A stretch of DNA of 9,296 bases from JAHJDO01 sp030671985 [NCBI: bacterium] (GCA_030671985.1 DAOVHI010000048.1:1-9296), one strand, 5' to 3'. Shown: positions 1-7,017, counted from the stretch's first letter. Notes: generated by a model not told the origin, from the sequence alone. Made by a program: numbers and translations.

Positions 1-1
1 C

Positions 2-1624
2 AGGGAGGTTACCGCAAAAATAATAAAACAAGAAGGTGCAAGCATAAAGGTATCTCAAATGCCGTCAGACGGAACATGGCCTACCGGAACAACTCAATAT
101 GAAAAACGCAATGTTGCCGTTAATATACCTGTGTGGAATCCGGAAGCATGTATTCAGTGCGGAAGATGTTCATTGGTTTGTCCGCACGCTGCGATCCGAC
201 CAAAGATATATAAAAAAGAACTTCTCAAAGATGCTCCGGAGACATTTAAGCACATCGCGCCAAAGCCTTCAAAAGCTATGGAGGAGTATCAATATACTCT
301 TCAGATCGCTCCGGAGGATTGCACTGGGTGCGGTACTTGTATTGAGGAGTGTCCGATGAAAAATAAAGAAGCAATTAAAATGTCGCCACAACATCCGATA
401 AGAGAAAAAGAAGCGAAAAATTATGAGTTCTTTCTTAACCTGCCTGATACAGCGCCTGATCTTTATAATAGAAATACTATTAAAGGAAGTCAGTTTATAA
501 AACCTCTTTTTGAATATTCAGGAGCATGCGCGGGATGTGGAGAGACAGCGTATGTAAAACTACTTACTCAACTTTTTGGTGATCGAGCAATTATAGCAAA
601 TGCTACAGGATGTTCCTCAATCTACGGGGGAAATCTTCCTACGACACCATATTGCAAGCGTTCGGATGGACGAGGACCGGCATGGAACAACTCGCTCTTT
701 GAAGATGCTGCTGAACTGGCTTTTGGTATGAGGCTGACCGTTGACAAATTTACACAATATGCATACGAACTTGTAGACAAAATTTTGGAGAATAAGTCCT
801 GCTCCGAAGATTTAAAAAATCTCCTTTCGGAAATAAAAAATGCTGACCAGTCAACACAGGAAAATATAGAAAAGCAACGAAAACAAGTTGTGAAGTTAAA
901 CAACTTATTAAAATCCTGCGATTGCGAAGATTGCGAGGAACTTTTTACTGTTTCAGATTATATGGTTAAAAAATCCGTATGGGGACTTGGAGGAGATGGC
1001 TGGGCATATGATATAGGATACGGAGGACTTGATCATGTTTTGGCTTCAGGCAAAAATATTAATATCCTTGTACTGGATACCGAGGTATATTCAAACACCG
1101 GCGGGCAGTCTTCAAAAGCCACTCCTCTTGGCGCCGTTGCCAAGTTTGCAGCGGCAGGAAAACCGGTTCCCAAAAAAGACCTCGGACTTATGACCATGAG
1201 TTATGGATACATTTATGTTGCAAAAGTTGCAATAGGCGCTGATCCGAACCAGTTAGTTAAGGCGTTTGTAGAAGCGGAAGCCTATAATGGTCCTTCAATA
1301 ATTATTGCGTACTCTCACTGCATAGCTCATGGCATAGATATGACACGTGGCCTTACTGAGCAAAAAAATGCGGTAGTAAGCGGCTACTGGCCTCTTTACA
1401 GATACAACCCGCAGCTTGCCGAGGATGGGAAAAATCCTCTTATACTTGATAGCAAAGAACCGCAGATCCCGTTCTCCGATTATGCCTATAATGAGAACAG
1501 GTACGGAGTGCTGAAAAAAATAGATCCGAAACGCGCAGATAAGTTAATGAAGTTCGCTCAACAAAACGTTACACAAAGATTCCAATTCTACAAACAGCTT
1601 GCAGAGTTGGATTATACTAAATAA
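2..1624 (+). CDS. nifJ: Pyruvate:ferredoxin (flavodoxin) oxidoreductase, C-terminal part (5' end outside window)
   Basis: This enzyme oxidises pyruvate with CoA to acetyl-CoA and CO2 in the cytoplasm and passes electrons to ferredoxin or flavodoxin. The frame is open from base 2 and continues upstream, so the Met at base 59 is internal; about 540 residues are visible, nearly half of the usual ~1170-1200. Counting from that Met, a two-cluster ferredoxin domain carries CxxCxxCxxxCP at residues 31-41 and again at 88-98. The thiamine diphosphate domain follows, with CAGCGE (157-161), ATGCSSIYGG (182-191), GDGWAYDIGYGG (312-323) and VYSNTGGQ (343-350). C157, C160, C185 and C421 match the ligands of the proximal 4Fe-4S cluster. 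The protein ends about 100 residues after C421, and I see no sign of the extra C-terminal domain known from the Desulfovibrio africanus enzyme. panD starts 19 bases downstream. Family assignment is essentially certain. Confidence 0.97.
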   Translation, partial: REVTAKIIKQEGASIKVSQMPSDGTWPTGTTQYEKRNVAVNIPVWNPEACIQCGRCSLVCPHAAIRPKIYKKELLKDAPETFKHIAPKPSKAMEEYQYTLQIAPEDCTGCGTCIEECPMKNKEAIKMSPQHPIREKEAKNYEFFLNLPDTAPDLYNRNTIKGSQFIKPLFEYSGACAGCGETAYVKLLTQLFGDRAIIANATGCSSIYGGNLPTTPYCKRSDGRGPAWNNSLFEDAAELAFGMRLTVDKFTQYAYELVDKILENKSCSEDLKNLLSEIKNADQSTQENIEKQRKQVVKLNNLLKSCDCEDCEELFTVSDYMVKKSVWGLGGDGWAYDIGYGGLDHVLASGKNINILVLDTEVYSNTGGQSSKATPLGAVAKFAAAGKPVPKKDLGLMTMSYGYIYVAKVAIGADPNQLVKAFVEAEAYNGPSIIIAYSHCIAHGIDMTRGLTEQKNAVVSGYWPLYRYNPQLAEDGKNPLILDSKEPQIPFSDYAYNENRYGVLKKIDPKRADKLMKFAQQNVTQRFQFYKQLAELDYTK

Positions 1625-1643
1625 CTTTAAATAAGGAATTAAT

Positions 1644-2000
1644 ATGATATTAACAAATGTAATAAAAGCAAAAATTCACAAAGCCGTAATTACAAAAAAG
1701 ATTATTGATTATAATGGCAGCATTGGCATAGACAAAGCGCTTCTCAGAGCAAGCGGTATGATACCCGGGGAAAGAGTACAAGTTCTGAATTTCCAAAACG
1801 GAACCAGACTTGAGACATACATTATAGAAGAAAAAGAAAACTCCGGAATAATTGCGCTTTACGGTCCTGCAGCAAGACGCGGTGAGATTGGCAACGAATT
1901 ATGCATTATTTCTTATGCTCTGATCACTAGTGACGAAATCCCAAATTTCAAAAGCAAGGTTGTATTTGTGGATAAAGAGAACAAGATCGCTTCAAACTAG
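1644..2000 (+). CDS. panD: Aspartate 1-decarboxylase proenzyme
   Basis: PanD makes beta-alanine from L-aspartate for pantothenate and coenzyme A synthesis. It is translated as a proenzyme that cuts itself between Gly and Ser to give the pyruvoyl cofactor. The cleavage site is visible as YNGSIGID (residues 23-30), so G25-S26 is the predicted cut. R55 and Y59 in NGTRLETY match the substrate and processing residues of the family. At 118 residues the protein is slightly shorter than E. coli PanD (126), lacking mainly the C-terminal tail. One oddity is that the usual NGAAA motif reads YGPAA (73-77), so the normally conserved Asn is Tyr. AAGGAA at 1633-1638 is a good Shine-Dalgarno for this ATG. 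The 19-base gap after nifJ suggests one transcript, linking CoA precursor supply to a CoA-using enzyme, though that link is only inferred. It ends 7 bases from the convergent PilZ gene. Confidence 0.95.
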   Translation: MILTNVIKAKIHKAVITKKIIDYNGSIGIDKALLRASGMIPGERVQVLNFQNGTRLETYIIEEKENSGIIALYGPAARRGEIGNELCIISYALITSDEIPNFKSKVVFVDKENKIASN

Positions 2001-2007
2001 TTATTAT

Positions 2008-2430
2008 TTATTTGCTTTCTTTCGTCTTTGTGTCTCGGATAACTCTATTCGCATATTCCATAATGTATTTTTTTTCTTCATTAGAAATATTTGTAAAATA
2101 AACTCCCGTGTCAAAATCATTATCTACTTCGTTTCCCCTTGAGTATACGACGCACGCAAGAGCATTGATCATAGAACTATAACCGGGTATTTTTACTTCC
2201 AGTTCCAGGATTGTATTCCTTGTTATACAGTTAACCGTACTTATACAAACTCCACCGCCGCTTATGTTTTTCGTATAAGCCTGATATTCCTTTATGCTGT
2301 CTATCGAAGAATACGCAAGATAATTAACAACTGCTTTTATATCCAGACGAGGATACTCTCTGCGTTCAATATCTGTTTTTTTTGCTTTCTTCTTTCCCGT
2401 CACAAGAGATTTGATTGCCCTGAAAACCAT
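2008..2430 (-). CDS. PilZ-domain protein (putative c-di-GMP receptor)
   Basis: A 140-residue single-domain PilZ protein. PilZ domains bind cyclic di-GMP and alter motility, pili, secretion or polysaccharide production through a partner. Both binding motifs are present: RxxxR in RREYPR (R24 and R28) and NxSxxG in NISGGG (N55, S57, G60). A beta-rich segment follows, including VVYSRGN and the DTGVYF strand around residues 95-112, and a helical tail. The first 20 residues are basic (GKKKAKK) with no membrane helix, so it should be cytoplasmic. A Shine-Dalgarno AAAGGAAA on the minus strand lies about 9 bases before the ATG. The gene is transcribed alone, divergent from the XRE regulator and convergent with panD. 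No cyclase or partner gene is adjacent, so the output process cannot be read from context. Confidence 0.88.
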   Translation of the reverse strand: MVFRAIKSLVTGKKKAKKTDIERREYPRLDIKAVVNYLAYSSIDSIKEYQAYTKNISGGGVCISTVNCITRNTILELEVKIPGYSSMINALACVVYSRGNEVDNDFDTGVYFTNISNEEKKYIMEYANRVIRDTKTKESK

Positions 2431-2472
2431 TTTTTAATTTCCTTTTATCTTCATAGGATTATCTTTTTGGAT

Positions 2473-2502
2473 ATTAAAACAGATTATAGTTGTATTTGTC
2501 AA
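2473..2502 (-). promoter_or_regulatory. Candidate sigma70-type promoter for the PilZ gene
   Basis: On the minus strand a perfect -35 TTGACA (complement of 2497-2502) is followed after 18 bases by TTTAAT (complement of 2473-2478). Transcription would start near 2466, giving a leader of about 35 bases that contains the Shine-Dalgarno. A perfect TATAAT (complement of 2483-2488) also lies here but only 8 bases from TTGACA, so the two cannot serve together; it may work with a weaker -35. Confidence 0.45.
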
Positions 2503-2525
2503 GAGAAAATTAAAATTTTAGTCTG

Positions 2526-2554
2526 TTTAAAATATTGAATTTTGCGGCTATAAT
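2526..2554 (+). promoter_or_regulatory. Candidate promoter for the XRE regulator
   Basis: A perfect -10 TATAAT at 2549-2554 has a weak -35 TTTAAA at 2526-2531, 17 bases away. Transcription would start near 2561, just upstream of the Shine-Dalgarno AAAGGAG and the ATG at 2574. The AT-rich palindrome TAAAATTTTA at 2511-2520 sits beside the -35 and could be an operator for autoregulation; that is inference only. Confidence 0.45.
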
Positions 2555-2573
2555 GAAATAAGAAAGGAGATGT

Positions 2574-2966
2574 ATGGGAAACTTAAGAGAATTGTTTGGG
2601 AAGAGATTAAGAAGTATAAGATTGACTAAAGGTCTGACACAGGAAGGGCTGGCAGAAAAAGCCGGACTGCATTCTACTTATATTGGGATAATAGAAAGAG
2701 GTAAACAGAGCGCTTCTTTGGATACCATAGAGAAACTTGCAGATGCTCTTGGTGTTGAGGAAGATACTTTTTTTTCTTTCGCTTCACGACAATCATCAAT
2801 TGGAGAAAAAGAGGGACTAATTATTGGACTTGAGAATATCTTGCGAAAACAAAAAACAGAAAATATCAAGAAAATATCACAAATTTGCGATATTTTCCTT
2901 TCGGAAAAAGCGTTGAATCCCCTTCCCATGGTCGCCGACAAAAAAGCCAAATATGGGAAAAGATAA
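2574..2966 (+). CDS. XRE-family helix-turn-helix transcriptional regulator
   Basis: A 130-residue DNA-binding protein of the XRE/Cro-CI class. The helix-turn-helix domain covers about residues 7-68: FGKRLRSIRLTKGLTQ, the supporting helix TQEGLAEKA (22-30), the recognition helix HSTYIGIIERG (33-43) and the closing helix TIEKLADALGV (51-61). Residues 70-130 are charged and helical (about 80-110) and match no partner domain I know. The start is fixed by AAAGGAG 4 bases before the ATG and by TATAAT at 2549. The gene is divergent from the PilZ gene and lies 50 bases before comEC on the same strand, so it may regulate either neighbour or itself. Its 3' end holds an unusual 28-base near-palindrome (2870-2897). 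No toxin or HipA-like partner is adjacent, so a toxin-antitoxin role is not supported. Confidence 0.9.
   Translation: MGNLRELFGKRLRSIRLTKGLTQEGLAEKAGLHSTYIGIIERGKQSASLDTIEKLADALGVEEDTFFSFASRQSSIGEKEGLIIGLENILRKQKTENIKKISQICDIFLSEKALNPLPMVADKKAKYGKR
2870..2897. repeat. 28-base near-perfect palindrome with extra half-sites inside the XRE gene
   Basis: The arms GAAAATATC (2870-2878) and GATATTTTC (2889-2897) flank the palindrome CAAATTTG (2880-2887); only the pair 2879/2888 breaks symmetry. A direct copy of GAAAATATC lies 11 bases upstream (2859-2867), about one helical turn away, and a variant GAGAATATC lies at 2832-2840. The layout resembles a repressor operator: TATC, ten bases, GATA. It also could fold as an RNA hairpin. 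Confidence 0.6.
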
Positions 2967-2980
2967 GAATTTTTTTATTC

Positions 2981-3009
2981 TTGCTAAAGAGATTCTGATT
3001 TACTATAAA
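2981..3009 (+). promoter_or_regulatory. Possible promoter directly in front of comEC
   Basis: TTGCTA (2981-2986) and TATAAA (3004-3009) are 17 bases apart. The predicted transcription start falls on or next to the GTG at 3017, which would make the transcript leaderless. The match is moderate, and the cluster may instead be read through from the XRE gene. Confidence 0.3.
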
Positions 3010-3016
3010 GTTCTTT

Positions 3017-5044
3017 GTGAAACGCCAGAATAATCCTTTCATATACATTACTCTTCTATTTATTGCAGGTATATTGCTGTTCTCTTATTTTCATCGTAGG
3101 GACGTTGCAATGCAACGTCCCTACGATGCCGACATTCAAATTAAAGGCGTAATAATAAAAGACCCTGTCTGTAGAAGATTCTATACGAATATCATTATAT
3201 CTCCAGAGCAAATTAATAACTTGCGAACCCCTAAAGGATTGATTCTTGTCAGGATAAGCTCTTGCAGTCTTAAGTTTAAATATGGTGACAAAGTTCAGGT
3301 ATTTGGAAAACTTTCTCAACCATATTGGTCGGGGAACATAGGAACATTCAACTACAGAAAGTATCTGGAACGACGTCACATATATGGAGTAATGAGAATA
3401 AAAGACGCAAAGAATATAAAAATTATTGCAAGGGATAGGGGGAATTTTATTATTGGCAAAGCGCTTGCCTTAAAGAACGCGATAAAAGCGATTAATAACC
3501 AAAGTTTACCGGATCCTCAGGCCGCGATGCTGAACGGAATTCTTCTGGGCATGCGAGAGGATATACCACAGCAAATTTTTGATATGTTTAAAAAAAGCGG
3601 GATAGCACATATTCTTGCAGTATCAGGCCTTCATGTCGGGCTGATTCTTCTTATGTTTTGGGGATTTCTAAAGTTATGCAGAATCCCAAGAAAAGTTGCC
3701 GCATTTATACTGATACTGTTAATTATATTGTATTGCATGGTTACAGGTATGCGGGATCCGATATTCCGTACAACCATAATGGCTTTAGCAGTATTGGCTG
3801 GCATCATAATTGACAGGGAATCCAATCTTTATATCAACATATCATTGGCATGCCTTATGCTTTTACTCATTAATCCATACAGCTTGTTTGATGCCGGTTT
3901 CCAGCTTTCTTTTATAGCTACATTCGGAATTATTTGCCTTGCTCCCATACTAATTGAAAGAATTAAATTAAAACCGCATTTTTTGCTTGTTGCCTTTGCA
4001 GTGTCTTTATCAGCCCAGATAAGCGTTATACCAATAGTCGCATATCATTTTAACTACCTGTCCTTATGGAGTATTTTTACTAATATTATAATGCTTCCAA
4101 TTGTCGCCGGCGTATTGGCACTTGGATTGCTCGCATCAATATTTGGAATATTGTGGATTAAACTTGCTTATATCTTCAGTGTGCCAAATTGGATTCTATT
4201 GACAATGCTATTAAGATTAATAGAATTTTTCTCATCAATGGACTTCATGTATATGAAGGTACCAAAGCCGTACATTGCAGATATTGTTGGATATTATATG
4301 TTAATTGCATTTGCCTTATATGCCATTTACAACGGTATAAAAAATAAGAAAATCCTATATACTTTAACACTTGTTTTATTAATTTTATTTTTATTTCCAA
4401 GGCTAAATAATCGTTCTATTGAAATTGTTTTTCCTCATTCTCCAGACGGAGATGTAGTATTTGTAAAATTCCCTTGTGGATGGAATCAAAATAAAACCAT
4501 GCTCATAACTGGTGACAGCAATAAATTTTATAATGTCGAAAAAGTAATTCAACCTCTTCTATGGACAAAACATGTCTCAAAAATTGATTATCTGTTCTTG
4601 AATAGAGTAAGTGATGATCATCTAGGCACAGTTGTTGATCTATCAAAGAACTTCAAAATTAAACAAGTTCTGGACACTGCGCAGGCCAAAAACTCGTTCA
4701 CATATAAGAATTTCCTCAATTTTATTGAACATGCCGGACTTACATACAGAAACATCAAGCACGAAGAACCCGTTTTTGAATCTTCGAGAATTAGTTTAAA
4801 TATCTGCAATAACAATCTTAAGCTTCGCATTGCGTCATGCAACGCAGAGCTTTTAGTTACTCCTGACTGCGCACATATGATCAGTATTAACGGTAGAAAA
4901 ATCCTAATTTATCAACAACACAAACCTTCTGACACAAAACATATTCATGATAAAGATATCTATTACACAGACACAGATGGAACAATTTCAATAAAAATAA
5001 AGAATAATAAAGTTAATATACTATGTTCAAAAAAATCCAGCTGA
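3017..5044 (+). CDS. comEC: ComEC/Rec2-family DNA uptake channel protein
   Basis: ComEC carries single-stranded DNA across the inner membrane during natural transformation. The 675-residue protein has a first membrane helix (about 7-24), an OB-like DUF4131 region (about 40-140, with GDKVQVFGKLSQPYWSG at 90-106) and the competence domain. This contains GILLGMREDIP (174-184) and AVSGLHVGLI (201-210), followed by many hydrophobic helices to about 460. A C-terminal metallo-beta-lactamase-like domain follows (467-660). That domain is degenerate: where relatives have LSHPDADHIGG, residues 528-538 read LNRVSDDHLGT, keeping only D534 and H535 of the metal motif. The GTG at 3017 is preferred because it is the only start that includes the first helix, although no clear Shine-Dalgarno precedes it. 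A perfect 37-base palindrome is embedded at codons 26-38. The gene overlaps the next by 22 bases. Other competence genes are not visible, so active transformation is unproven. Confidence 0.92.
   Translation: MKRQNNPFIYITLLFIAGILLFSYFHRRDVAMQRPYDADIQIKGVIIKDPVCRRFYTNIIISPEQINNLRTPKGLILVRISSCSLKFKYGDKVQVFGKLSQPYWSGNIGTFNYRKYLERRHIYGVMRIKDAKNIKIIARDRGNFIIGKALALKNAIKAINNQSLPDPQAAMLNGILLGMREDIPQQIFDMFKKSGIAHILAVSGLHVGLILLMFWGFLKLCRIPRKVAAFILILLIILYCMVTGMRDPIFRTTIMALAVLAGIIIDRESNLYINISLACLMLLLINPYSLFDAGFQLSFIATFGIICLAPILIERIKLKPHFLLVAFAVSLSAQISVIPIVAYHFNYLSLWSIFTNIIMLPIVAGVLALGLLASIFGILWIKLAYIFSVPNWILLTMLLRLIEFFSSMDFMYMKVPKPYIADIVGYYMLIAFALYAIYNGIKNKKILYTLTLVLLILFLFPRLNNRSIEIVFPHSPDGDVVFVKFPCGWNQNKTMLITGDSNKFYNVEKVIQPLLWTKHVSKIDYLFLNRVSDDHLGTVVDLSKNFKIKQVLDTAQAKNSFTYKNFLNFIEHAGLTYRNIKHEEPVFESSRISLNICNNNLKLRIASCNAELLVTPDCAHMISINGRKILIYQQHKPSDTKHIHDKDIYYTDTDGTISIKIKNNKVNILCSKKSS
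3092..3128. repeat. Perfect 37-base palindromic element inside comEC
   Basis: The arm CATCGTAGGGACGTTGCA (3092-3109) is matched exactly by its reverse complement at 3111-3128, with A3110 as the centre. The arms are GC-richer than the surrounding gene. GTAGGG...CCCTAC palindromes are, to my recollection, common dispersed repeats in environmental bacterial genomes. It reads through in frame as residues 26-37 and part of 38, between the first membrane helix and the DUF4131 region. Confidence 0.85.
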
Positions 5045-6024
5045 TAATCTTGGCAGGTATCCTTTTAAGCTTTTTACCCTGTCATAAACATATTAAAGTT
5101 AATAGGAAGAAAAGCCCTTCGCTCAAAGATTATAATTCTATTTCCACATATTTTGGCCCAAAAGATAATCTGGATGAACAATTGATAAAATTGATAAATC
5201 TATCCGAGAAAAATATTTATGGCGCATTTTACAGTCTGAGACTTCCTAAAGTTGCTTCTGCCTTGATAGACGCAAAAAACAGAGGAGTAAAGATACATTT
5301 AGTAATGGACAATGGAAGAATAAATAACTTTAGGTCTCAATATGCGCGATTGAGAAAACATATCAGCGTAAAGACCACAAGTCAAACAAGAGGCCTTATG
5401 CATAATAAATTTTGCGTATTTGATAATAAGGTTATATGGACAGGGTCATACAACCCCACTTATAACGGCACATATTACAATAACAATAACGTAGTTATTA
5501 TAAATTCGGAAACATTAGCCAAAGATTTCATAAATGAATTCCATAGAATTTCCCGTTCTGAAGATTTTCATAATAGCGTCGGCGAACACAGCCCTGCGCT
5601 TACCAAGAAAACAGTGGCCTTCTTCTCAAAAAAAGATAATTGTAAAGAGAAAATAATTCAACTGTTAAACAACGCTGAGAAAAGCATTTGTTTTGCAAGT
5701 TTTATTTTCACGGACAAAGATATAGCCAAAGCTATTATATCTAAGCACAACAAAGGCATAAAAATAACAGGCGTGATGGAAAAAAGCATGAATAGTTTCT
5801 GGAACATGTTCAGCTTTTTCCGTCATGTAGGCATTGACGTAAAGTGGGATAAGAATTATTCCCACCAGATGCATCATAAAGTTTTCATAATAGATAAACA
5901 AATAATAATTACGGGTTCCTTTAATCCAACATTCAGCGCCCATAAATTAAATTGGGAGAATGTAATTGTTATACGAGATGCAAAATTAGCTAAACTATTT
6001 ATGGATGAGATAAAAAACCTTTGA
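5023..6024 (+). CDS. Exported phospholipase D-fold protein, probable nuclease (two HKD motifs)
   Basis: A 333-residue member of the PLD superfamily, whose members hydrolyse phosphodiester bonds in DNA or phospholipid. Two complete HxKxxxxD motifs are present: HNKFCVFD (H127, K129, D134), followed by TGSYNPT, and HHKVFIID (H284, K286, D291), followed by TGSFNPT. The GS(Y/F)N extension and two-lobe layout resemble bacterial endonucleases such as Nuc, here duplicated in one chain. The N-terminus has a basic start and a hydrophobic stretch (about 5-19), suggesting export. C20 follows FLP, a poor lipobox, so lipid anchoring is doubtful. The ATG lies inside the 3' end of comEC (22-base overlap, different frame) with no strong Shine-Dalgarno, implying translational coupling. 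An exported nuclease beside ComEC suggests a role in processing incoming DNA; a phospholipase or cardiolipin synthase-like role cannot be excluded. Confidence 0.85.
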   Translation: MFKKIQLIILAGILLSFLPCHKHIKVNRKKSPSLKDYNSISTYFGPKDNLDEQLIKLINLSEKNIYGAFYSLRLPKVASALIDAKNRGVKIHLVMDNGRINNFRSQYARLRKHISVKTTSQTRGLMHNKFCVFDNKVIWTGSYNPTYNGTYYNNNNVVIINSETLAKDFINEFHRISRSEDFHNSVGEHSPALTKKTVAFFSKKDNCKEKIIQLLNNAEKSICFASFIFTDKDIAKAIISKHNKGIKITGVMEKSMNSFWNMFSFFRHVGIDVKWDKNYSHQMHHKVFIIDKQIIITGSFNPTFSAHKLNWENVIVIRDAKLAKLFMDEIKNL

Positions 6025-7004
6025 CAGAGTCTGTGTTGTGCCGTAAAATATATGGCATGAGAATGTACGTGGCTTTTTCCGTAATGTCGGTAGTCTGTTT
6101 ATCTATGCTTGGGTGTCAAAAAAGCGACACAATAACTGTGGACACAAGCAGGGAAATATCAGAATCGAGAATAGTCACAAAAAAAAGGCCGGCAGACAAA
6201 GAAGAAAAGACAAAGCTTGGGATAAAATTTACAAGAATCACAAAAGTTCATGAGTATGATTCCGCTCCCGCTTTTTCCCCGGATGGAACCAAAATAGCTT
6301 ATGCATCCTATCAGAATGATGCGCAAAATATATGGATCATAGATTCTGAAGGAAAAGAAGAACCAAAACGCATAACTCACACAGCGACACTTGACAATCG
6401 ACCGACCTGGAGCGCTGATGGCAAATCGATAATTTTTAGTTCGACAAAACTGAACGATAATGCAGGGTCTAAGCTATATATAGTTAATAGCAACGGAACT
6501 AATCTTAGACAATTGGATAAAGGAGTAGATGGATATAGCCCTTCATGTTCGCCGCTTGACGAACAAATTGTGTTTGTTTCTCAGAATAACTTACGAATAA
6601 TAAAAGGAGTAGATGATAAAGAACCTAATTATATTACGACAAAGGGTTATCAAGACTATCCGTGCTGGATGGATAATGCCAAAAAAGTGCTTTTCTTCTG
6701 TGATGATGACCTGCATTTAATAAACATTAATGAAAGGAGCACTACGCGCTTGACAGACACCGCATGGAATAGCTTTCCAAGTGTCTCATTCAAAACAAAC
6801 AAGATAGCTTTTGTATCTAATAGAGGCGGCAATTATGACCTCTGGGTTATGAGTGGTGACGGGACTAACCTTGTTCAGATCACGAATGATAAATATAATG
6901 AATTATATCCATGCTTTTCTTCCGATGGAAGCAAAATTGCCTTTCAGTCAGACAAAAGCGGAAACTTTGATATATGGGTAGTCGAGTTGCCCGAAAATAT
7001 ATAA
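6021..7004 (+). CDS. TolB-like six-bladed beta-propeller (PD40) lipoprotein
   Basis: A 327-residue protein with a signal peptide and six PD40/TolB-type repeats: blades begin near SAPAFSPDGTKIAYAS (81-96), NRPTWSADGKSIIFSS (126-141), YSPSCSPLDEQIVFVS (172-187), DYPCWMDNAKKVLFFC (212-227), SFPSVSFKTNKIAFVS (251-266) and LYPCFSSDGSKIAFQS (295-310). It lacks the N-terminal domain of true TolB, so it is not called tolB. MLGC (29-32) is a plausible lipobox, predicting a lipoprotein anchored at C32, with a charged linker (40-68) before the propeller. The start is ambiguous: a TTG at 6021 overlaps the PLD stop as TTGA, while ATG at 6057 or 6063 gives a more typical short signal peptide; none has a clear Shine-Dalgarno. 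Such propellers usually mediate protein binding in the envelope; the partner is unknown. Confidence 0.82.
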   Translation: MTESVLCRKIYGMRMYVAFSVMSVVCLSMLGCQKSDTITVDTSREISESRIVTKKRPADKEEKTKLGIKFTRITKVHEYDSAPAFSPDGTKIAYASYQNDAQNIWIIDSEGKEEPKRITHTATLDNRPTWSADGKSIIFSSTKLNDNAGSKLYIVNSNGTNLRQLDKGVDGYSPSCSPLDEQIVFVSQNNLRIIKGVDDKEPNYITTKGYQDYPCWMDNAKKVLFFCDDDLHLININERSTTRLTDTAWNSFPSVSFKTNKIAFVSNRGGNYDLWVMSGDGTNLVQITNDKYNELYPCFSSDGSKIAFQSDKSGNFDIWVVELPENI

Positions 7005-7006
7005 AA

Positions 7007-7017
7007 GAGGGGGTGAT
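7007..7017 (+). promoter_or_regulatory. Strong ribosome binding site for the 37-residue peptide
   Basis: GAGGGGGTGAT matches the consensus GGAGGTGAT with one mismatch over nine bases. The AGGGGG core ends 7 bases before the ATG at 7021. It is the best ribosome binding site in the cluster, which supports the tiny gene being real. Confidence 0.65.

Noticed and set aside
2001-2007. A shared bidirectional terminator between panD and the PilZ gene
   Set aside because: The gap is 7 bases and the flanking gene ends contain no GC-rich inverted repeat.
2483-2502. TTGACA and TATAAT on the minus strand as one promoter
   Set aside because: Both boxes are perfect but only 8 bases apart; sigma70 needs about 17. 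The TTGACA was paired with TTTAAT instead.
2832-2897. Repeated GAAAATATC units as a CRISPR or other array
   Set aside because: The units are 9 bases, irregularly spaced and within a coding gene; operator-like half-sites explain them better.
2574-2966. XRE protein as the antitoxin of a toxin-antitoxin pair
   Set aside because: No small toxin or HipA-like gene is adjacent on either side; the neighbours are a PilZ gene and comEC.
2965-2982. AAGAAT, six T, ATTCTT hairpin after the XRE gene, as a terminator
   Set aside because: The stem has six mostly A-T pairs, and the T run is in the loop, not after the stem; too weak to call.
5065-5085. Lipobox at the PLD protein N-terminus (FLPC)
   Set aside because: Proline before the cysteine does not fit the lipobox consensus; a simple signal peptide or anchor is more likely.
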